NCBI GenBank assembly: GCA_023459535.1
Contig: JAEWTK010000242.1
Span: 1-9,844, forward strand
DNA: 9,844 nt
Reading direction: 5' to 3'
Source: Pseudomonadota bacterium
Lineage (GTDB): Bacteria; Pseudomonadota; Gammaproteobacteria; Burkholderiales; Methylophilaceae
Part shown: in pieces, positions 6,131 to 9,844 of the stretch
How the letters are laid out: the number at the start of each line of letters is the position of its first letter
How positions within the stretch are numbered: the stretch's first letter is position 1
Notes under the pieces: generated by a model
What the model saw: the letters and a program-made list of their open reading frames with translations, nothing else
The model's database searches: none
Told to the model about the DNA's origin: nothing
Program-made: the position numbers and the translations under genes

Positions 6131-7646
6131 TATCGATTTCCTCATACAAAGTATTGATTCTTGGGGCATAGGCCTGCCAGATCACATCGCGGCGCAGCCT
6201 GAAGTTAGGGGTCAGCTGCCGGTTCTGGCTGCTGAAAGGCGTATCGGCATAGAGCCAGCGGCCGACGCGTGCATAATCCGGCAATCCGGCGTTGACCTGG
6301 CTAACGACCTGCTCGATATCCGCATCGCTGGCGCCGGACGCGGGCACAATCAACGCGGTGTTCCACGGCCGCGCTTCACCGAACAGTGCGGCCTGCACGA
6401 TCTTCGGCGATTGCGCCAGCTGGCTTTCGACCCATTCGGGGGAGACGTTACGGCCAAAGGAGGTGATGAATACATTGCGCTTGCGCCCGCTGATATACAG
6501 ATAGCCGGCATCATCCAGATAGCCAATGTCACCGGTCGGCCAGAAGCTGTTGCCTTTCGCCTCCTGTTCCGATTCGACCGCACCGGTATAACCCAGCATG
6601 GTGCTGCCGGCGACCAGGATCTCGCCGTCCTCGGCAAAGCGCAGCTGCACGTGCGGCAACGGCTTGCCGACACTACCCTGCAAACGGGCCGGCGGTGTGT
6701 TGACGGCGACCACGGAACAACATTCGGACAAGCCATAACCCTCGAACACCGGCAGACCGGCGCGCTCCGCACGCTCAAGCAAGGCATGGGAAACGGTCGC
6801 GCCGCCGACGGCGACGAAACGCAAACTGTCGGGTACCGGCGCACCGGCCTCCGCCATCATCACCAACGCCTTCAGCAGTTCCGGCGTCAGCACCAATGTG
6901 CTGGCCTTTGCCAGCAGCATGGCCTGCAACATCTTCTGCGGGTCCAGTCCGCTGGCGCCGCTCAAGCCTACTTCCTGACAGGGCCGGATCACCGCGCGTG
7001 CGCCGGCCAGCAATGGCACATAAAGACCCGCGATGTTTTCCAGCAAAGTGGAAAGCGGCAACACGCTGAGGTGCACATCGTTTTCGTTCGCGCGCGTCGC
7101 TGTCAGCAGACTGCATGCCACCTGTTCGATCGCCTGCAGACCGAGGCAGACGCCTTTGGGGTTGCCGGTCGTGCCGGAGGTGTAGGTGATTTTCAAGGTT
7201 GCCGGCGGCAGCTTCACTGCCGGCACATCCATCAACGTGAACTTGGTCAGCCAGCGCTCGGCAACCTGATACTGCTGCGACGCCCTTATGCCGAACCCGG
7301 CGCCCTGCAGCAAATGCTCCATGACAATCGGCTGATCGGTGATCAGCTGGTTGATGCCGGCATCGCGAATGGCATGCGCCAGCTGCTCTGCTGAAAAAAA
7401 GGCGGGCAATGGCACGATGGGGAGTTCGGACGCCATTGCCGCCAGATCGGTAACAGCCCAGGCCAGACTGTTGTCTGCCACCAGACCCAAAACACGTGCA
7501 TCCTCGACGAGAAAATGCCGCTGCATGCGATCAATCTCGTAGACCAGTTCCGCATAACTCAGTGTCGCGTGACCGCCCTGCAAGGCGATACGATCGGGAT
7601 CTTGAGACGCATGGCCTTTGACAGCCTGCAAAATGCGCAACGCCAT
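6117..7646 (-). CDS. AMP-dependent acyl synthetase/ligase (acyl-CoA synthetase-like) with an altered A10 motif
   Basis: This 509-residue member of the ANL adenylating superfamily activates a carboxylate, probably a fatty acid, as acyl-AMP. Visible core motifs are A3 YTSGTTGNPKG (155-165), LPLSTLLENIAG (196-207), A5 YGLSE (304-308), A7 TGD (371-373) and A8 GRKRNVFITSFGRNVSPEWVE (387-407). At the C-terminus, where the adenylation lysine normally sits, the sequence is LTPNFRLRR (478-486). Long-chain acyl-CoA synthetases usually have LTPTxKxKR there, so the essential Lys appears to be Arg483. The enzyme is also shorter than most long-chain synthetases, about 510 versus 550-650 residues. The ATG at 7646 overlaps the previous stop as TAATG, with no strong ribosome site, so translation is coupled. 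It probably supplies acyl-AMP or acyl-CoA to the GNAT-like protein encoded just upstream, or to the diiron oxidase. Confidence 0.92.
   Translation of the reverse strand: MALRILQAVKGHASQDPDRIALQGGHATLSYAELVYEIDRMQRHFLVEDARVLGLVADNSLAWAVTDLAAMASELPIVPLPAFFSAEQLAHAIRDAGINQLITDQPIVMEHLLQGAGFGIRASQQYQVAERWLTKFTLMDVPAVKLPPATLKITYTSGTTGNPKGVCLGLQAIEQVACSLLTATRANENDVHLSVLPLSTLLENIAGLYVPLLAGARAVIRPCQEVGLSGASGLDPQKMLQAMLLAKASTLVLTPELLKALVMMAEAGAPVPDSLRFVAVGGATVSHALLERAERAGLPVFEGYGLSECCSVVAVNTPPARLQGSVGKPLPHVQLRFAEDGEILVAGSTMLGYTGAVESEQEAKGNSFWPTGDIGYLDDAGYLYISGRKRNVFITSFGRNVSPEWVESQLAQSPKIVQAALFGEARPWNTALIVPASGASDADIEQVVSQVNAGLPDYARVGRWLYADTPFSSQNRQLTPNFRLRRDVIWQAYAPRINTLYEEIDNVCV
6138..6143 (-). promoter_or_regulatory. 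Ribosome binding site of the diiron-oxidase gene
   Basis: The minus strand reads GAGGAA, 7 bases before the ATG at 6130. It lies within the 3' end of the acyl-ligase gene, so the two genes overlap and are probably translated from the same message. It favours 6130 over the upstream ATG codons at 6145 and 6169. Confidence 0.7.
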
Positions 7647-8401
7647 TATGCAGCGCTCGCGCAGGTTGGTGGCGCCAAGCGTTTAACCGCCATCACCTGC
7701 GGCTTCTCATCGTAATAGCGGCCCCAATCCGCCCGCTCGCTTTCTGCCAAGTGCGCCAGGCTGGCCCACCCCAACGGCAACAAATGCATGTTGAGCTTGC
7801 TCAGTGCGTTGCGCAGGCTGGGGATACCGGTAAACACCCCCCATGTGGTGCTGGTGCCGTGCAGATAGAGGCTGATACTCGCCAGCAGGCTGCGTGCCGT
7901 TTCGGGGTGTGCGACGGCCAGATTGCCGATCTCGACAATGTCATTACGTACCACCGGCTGGCCGCTTTGTGCTGAAATCACATGCTCCACCGGCTGTGGC
8001 AGATAGCGTTCCAGGAACAGGCTGCTGTTTTCAGCGTGACGCAGGCCGCAGACGGCCAGCAACTCGCCGCTGTCATTGCGCAGGCTCATCAGTTGCGGCA
8101 TGAACTCCTTGACGTTGGCATCGTAGGCACGGGCAAAGATGCGATGGACGAATTGTTCCAGCTCCGCCCTGTCTTGGGCCTCGGGGCCCGAGATGGAGGT
8201 ATGCACGTTCTCAGCGGAATGCAGATGCACCTGTGCGGTGAGACGTCTGCGGCTGAAATAGCGATGCAAATCATCTGCAGTGTTTTCCGTCGCAAGGCCG
8301 GGGATGGCAAATCCCGGGCAAACAGAACCCGCGTCTACATTCTGGTCAGAATGCAGTTCATCTTCAGGCTCAGACATAACAGGCATGGTTTCCGGCAACA
8401 T
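7646..8401 (-). CDS. Thermostable haemolysin (delta-VPH) family protein, GNAT-like acyltransferase candidate
   Basis: This 251-residue protein resembles the family named after the Vibrio parahaemolyticus thermostable haemolysin delta-VPH, which Pfam groups with the acetyltransferase (GNAT) fold. Supporting segments are RAELEQFVHRIFARAYDANVKEFMPQL (78-104), LLAVCGLR (114-121) as a GNAT beta strand, VRNDIVEIGNLAV (151-163), WGVFTGIPSLRNAL (187-200) and the C-terminal WGRYYDEKPQVMA (226-238). Residues 1-70 look less conserved and partly disordered. The frame extends to a GTG at 8467, but 8401 is chosen because GGAG lies 9 bases upstream and a sigma-54 promoter predicts a transcript start near 8425. 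There is no signal peptide, which argues against a secreted toxin. As first gene of the operon, followed directly by an acyl ligase, it could transfer an acyl group to an amine, like LuxI-type or PEP-CTERM-associated acyltransferases. That function is inference. Confidence 0.8.
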   Translation of the reverse strand: MLPETMPVMSEPEDELHSDQNVDAGSVCPGFAIPGLATENTADDLHRYFSRRRLTAQVHLHSAENVHTSISGPEAQDRAELEQFVHRIFARAYDANVKEFMPQLMSLRNDSGELLAVCGLRHAENSSLFLERYLPQPVEHVISAQSGQPVVRNDIVEIGNLAVAHPETARSLLASISLYLHGTSTTWGVFTGIPSLRNALSKLNMHLLPLGWASLAHLAESERADWGRYYDEKPQVMAVKRLAPPTCASAA

Positions 8402-8410
8402 ATTCAGGGA

Positions 8411-8414
8411 CTCC
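8411..8414 (-). promoter_or_regulatory. Ribosome binding site of the first operon gene
   Basis: The minus strand reads GGAG, 9 bases before the ATG at 8401. It is the only convincing site upstream of this gene and supports a 251-residue rather than a 273-residue product. Confidence 0.6.
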
Positions 8415-8435
8415 AGTTTTGAATACTGAATAATG

Positions 8436-8452
8436 CGCAAGCGCCATGCCAA
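8436..8452 (-). promoter_or_regulatory. Sigma-54 (RpoN) -24/-12 promoter
   Basis: The minus strand reads TTGGCATGGCGCTTGCG. Compared with the consensus YTGGCACG-N4-TTGCW, it has the invariant GG (8450-8449) and GC (8438-8437) with exactly 10 bases between them. The only differences are T for C in GGCAC and G for W at the end. The expected transcript start is near 8425, giving a leader of about 24 bases that includes the GGAG site before the ATG at 8401. The match is from reading the sequence; expression has not been shown. Confidence 0.7.
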
Positions 8453-8462
8453 CACTTGCGCC

Positions 8463-8478
8463 GTCACTTAAATGTCAC
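8463..8478 (-). repeat. Two GTGAC direct repeats, 11 bases apart
   Basis: The minus strand reads GTGACATTTAAGTGAC, two identical pentamers one helical turn apart, just upstream of the -24 element (about -39 to -54 from the predicted start). They could be a regulator contact site, but they are too short to be sure of. They are not a CRP site, because the halves are direct rather than inverted. Confidence 0.3.
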
Positions 8479-8503
8479 ACAAAATATATAATTTAACCTT
8501 TAT

Positions 8504-8516
8504 AATCAGTTATATA
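8504..8516 (+). promoter_or_regulatory. IHF-like site in AT-rich upstream DNA
   Basis: The plus strand reads AATCAGTTATATA, which fits the IHF consensus WATCARNNNNTTR with one mismatch. It lies in a strongly AT-rich stretch (about 8471-8527) about 79-91 bases upstream of the predicted sigma-54 start. This is the usual place for a DNA bend between promoter and enhancer. In such AT-rich DNA a chance match is quite possible. Confidence 0.4.
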
Positions 8517-8589
8517 TAAAAATTTCAGGGGGAATTTTCGGAGAAATCCGGAGTGATATCGAATCAGAAGGAAGGGATTTGACGGTCGA

Positions 8590-8632
8590 TCATACGAAAT
8601 TTGCAGGCTGATACCCTGCAAATTTCGTATGA
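8590..8632. repeat. 18-bp perfect inverted repeat with 7-base loop (possible enhancer/operator)
   Basis: The left arm 8590-8607 (tcatacgaaatttgcagg) is the exact reverse complement of the right arm 8615-8632, separated by ctgatac. Neither strand has a T-run after the arms, so it is not a classical terminator. Its centre is about 186 bases upstream of the predicted sigma-54 transcript start, a normal distance for an enhancer. It also begins 20 bases after the stop of the small periplasmic-protein gene, so an mRNA-end hairpin role is an alternative. Confidence 0.75.
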
Positions 8633-8639
8633 CCTTACC

Positions 8640-8652
8640 AATTTTGCAGGCT
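8640..8652. repeat. Third half-copy of the inverted-repeat arm
   Basis: The bases aattttgcaggct match 8597-8609 of the inverted repeat at 12 of 13 positions, in the same orientation and 43 bases away, about four helical turns. It touches the stop codon of the upstream gene at 8652-8654. Confidence 0.55.
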
Positions 8653-9143
8653 TAATCGCAGGCCAACGGCGGTGGAGATACCAGCCAACTGCCATCATAG
8701 TTGATCCAGGCCACGACTTTGACCCGGCCATCCACGGCACAGGCATCGACATAGCCGATGGCACCAGCGGTATCGGCGACATAACGCAACATGGCTTCCT
8801 GCGAATTCACCACATGCGGCGGCAACACACCATGGAAGTATTGTTCGTTCCAATATTCCGCCTGCGTCTCCGGCAGGCTGCCAAGTACTCGCTGCGAAAA
8901 TCGCTGGCGCAGATCATGTTGTGTCGGCAGGTTGGCCGGGCGCATGCGCTTGCCGTTGGACCAATAGAGTTTCTTGCGCAGAAAAATCAGGCTGAGCTCG
9001 GAAGCGCTGAGCCGCTTCACGACAAGATTCGCCGGCACGATGATGGCCAGCACCTCGGACTCTGCCGCATGTGCCGGCGCAACCGGCAACAGGCTCAAGC
9101 CAAGCAGTAACAACATCACGCGAAAATTCAACATCGTCGGCAT
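8652..9143 (-). CDS. Small PstS-like periplasmic substrate-binding domain protein
   Basis: This 163-residue protein has a Sec signal (hydrophobic core at about 8-20, cleavage after AHA near residue 26). The mature part, about 137 residues, resembles half of a phosphate-binding PstS-type fold: ELSLIFLRKKLYWSNGKRMRP (49-69), LPTQHDLRQRFSQ (72-84), EYWNEQYFHGVLPP (97-109), and AGAIGYVD (126-133), which is the usual GAIGY element of PstS-like proteins. It is much shorter than full PstS (about 320-350 residues). No ABC permease or ATPase gene is present nearby. The start at 9143 overlaps the stop of the outer-membrane protein gene as TGATG, so the two are coupled; Met4 or Met10 could also start. 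Likely role: a periplasmic binding or sensing partner of the barrel protein. The ligand is unknown. Confidence 0.8.
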   Translation of the reverse strand: MPTMLNFRVMLLLLGLSLLPVAPAHAAESEVLAIIVPANLVVKRLSASELSLIFLRKKLYWSNGKRMRPANLPTQHDLRQRFSQRVLGSLPETQAEYWNEQYFHGVLPPHVVNSQEAMLRYVADTAGAIGYVDACAVDGRVKVVAWINYDGSWLVSPPPLACD

Positions 9144-9844
9144 CAGAACAGGATCGCAAATGAGGCGAGAAAGCCTTTGGGCGAATCTTCGCGTTGCTCA
9201 TCGCCCCCCACATATTCCATCTTGAAGATGCGATTGGGAACAGGGCGCCAGGCCGTACCGATCAGCCAGCGATCGACCGATGATTCTGCCGGCCGCCTGA
9301 AATTCTCCAGGCGGGCGATGGCGAACCAGTGCCCGATGATGGGTGCCACCGCCTGCAGGTAGGCGCCATGACCGCCATCCTTGCCGTCATTGCGGAATCG
9401 CTGGAAGGCCTCGCCACTCCATTCCCAGCCATGCTGCTTGTGCTGAAAATCCAGCCCCAACATCTGGTAGCGGCGCCGGCCGACATCGCGCTCGGAGAAT
9501 TCCAACAGCGACAAACCCCACTCCGTTCTGCCGCTCAGTGTGAAACGCGCGCCAAAGGTATCGCGGAAGTCGATTTCGTCACGCTCAAGATCCTGATCCT
9601 TCAACAGTTCGCCAAACAGCATGTATTCGAAAGCCGCTTCCTTGTAGGGAATGGCGCCGTACAACATAACGCCGTTGAGCGCCATGGGGAACAAGCGACT
9701 GGTGGCCAGCGGCCGGGATGATGTCCAGACCAGCGGCGAGGCATGGATCAGGTTCCAGCGACCGGCCGGAGTCAAATAACGGCCGGCACGCAGATTGAGT
9801 TTTTCGTTGAGGTTGTAATCCAGATACAAACGCTCGATATCGAG
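9143..9844 (-). CDS. Outer-membrane beta-barrel protein, C-terminal part (runs off right edge)
   Basis: The last 233 residues of a longer protein are present; the frame stays open to the window edge (LDIERLYLDYNL...), so its start is outside. The sequence alternates polar and aromatic residues in strands about 8-12 long, for example AFEYMLFGELL, GARFTLSGRTEWGLSLLEFSE, WEWSGEAFQRFR, WFAIARLENFRR and IFKMEYVGG. It ends in GFLASFAILF with a terminal Phe, the usual barrel-assembly signal. The segment LNLRAGRYLTPAGRWNLIHASPLVW is a conserved-looking N-proximal part of the visible barrel, somewhat like phosphate-selective porins or phosphate-related outer-membrane proteins. It is translationally coupled to a PstS-like small protein. 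The barrel call is firm; the specificity is not known. Confidence 0.78.
   Translation of the reverse strand, partial: LDIERLYLDYNLNEKLNLRAGRYLTPAGRWNLIHASPLVWTSSRPLATSRLFPMALNGVMLYGAIPYKEAAFEYMLFGELLKDQDLERDEIDFRDTFGARFTLSGRTEWGLSLLEFSERDVGRRRYQMLGLDFQHKQHGWEWSGEAFQRFRNDGKDGGHGAYLQAVAPIIGHWFAIARLENFRRPAESSVDRWLIGTAWRPVPNRIFKMEYVGGDEQREDSPKGFLASFAILF

Larger units (their letters stand above)
8402..8651. other. Intergenic regulatory region
   Basis: No gene is seen in these 250 bases on either strand; the only in-frame extension (GTG at 8467) lacks a ribosome site. From the operon side outwards the region holds a short leader, a sigma-54 promoter, a GTGAC direct repeat, AT-rich DNA with an IHF-like site, and a three-copy repeat cluster. 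A hairpin with a GAAA loop (CGGA/TCCG at about 8539-8550) is too short to interpret. No strong sigma-70 -35/-10 pair was found on the minus strand, although TATAAA-like words occur in the AT-rich part. Confidence 0.7.

Noticed and set aside
6072..7394. 440-codon open frame on the plus strand
   Set aside because: It is antisense to the acyl ligase, whose motifs are intact. The translated product has no recognisable motif and is rich in Arg, Gln and His.
8402..8467. N-terminal extension of the first operon gene from a GTG at 8467
   Set aside because: There is no ribosome site before the GTG, and the extension runs through the sigma-54 promoter and upstream of the predicted transcript start.
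8463..8478. CRP binding site
   Set aside because: TGTGA occurs once, but the second half is a direct GTGAC rather than the inverted TCACA.
8590..8632. Intrinsic terminator
   Set aside because: The hairpin is strong, but neither strand has the T-run that should follow; ATCGACCGTC and ACCTTACCA follow the arms instead.
8590..8632. Miniature transposon remnant
   Set aside because: No target-site duplication is seen next to the arms, and the 7-base interior is far too small for a mobile element.

Overview
The window is about 9.8 kb of moderately GC-rich DNA with a typical Gram-negative gene style: Sec signal peptides, an outer-membrane barrel ending in Phe, and lipid A or envelope enzymes. It is most likely from a gamma- or betaproteobacterium; I cannot name the genus. 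Every gene I can support lies on the minus strand, so the biological reading order runs from high to low coordinates. I saw no tRNA, rRNA, CRISPR array, transposase or phage gene.

Region A (9844 to 8652) holds the tail of an outer-membrane beta-barrel protein. It is translationally coupled (TGATG) to a small secreted protein that resembles a PstS-like phosphate-binding fragment.

Region B (8651 to 8402) is the only sizeable gap. It contains an 18-bp perfect inverted repeat with a third half-copy 43 bp away, an AT-rich stretch with an IHF-like site, and a close match to a sigma-54 (-24/-12) promoter. The predicted transcript start near 8425 places a GGAG ribosome site and the ATG at 8401 just downstream.

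Region C (8401 to the left edge) is a tightly packed run of nine genes, with overlaps or gaps of about 50 bp or less and no visible terminator. In order: a thermostable-haemolysin (delta-VPH) family, GNAT-like protein; an acyl-AMP ligase; a haem-oxygenase-like diiron oxidase; a short-chain dehydrogenase; an exported TPR protein; a SAM methyltransferase; an InaA/LPS-kinase family protein; a membrane LTA-synthase/phosphoethanolamine-transferase-type enzyme; and the start of a PAP2-type lipid phosphatase.

My reading (inference) is that the first four genes make a fatty-acyl-derived product: activation, transfer, oxidation and reduction. The later genes methylate, phosphorylate or dephosphorylate and move head groups at the membrane. 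The whole set would be one sigma-54-controlled lipid or envelope-modification pathway. I do not know of a characterised pathway with this gene set, so this is the strongest candidate here for an undescribed system.
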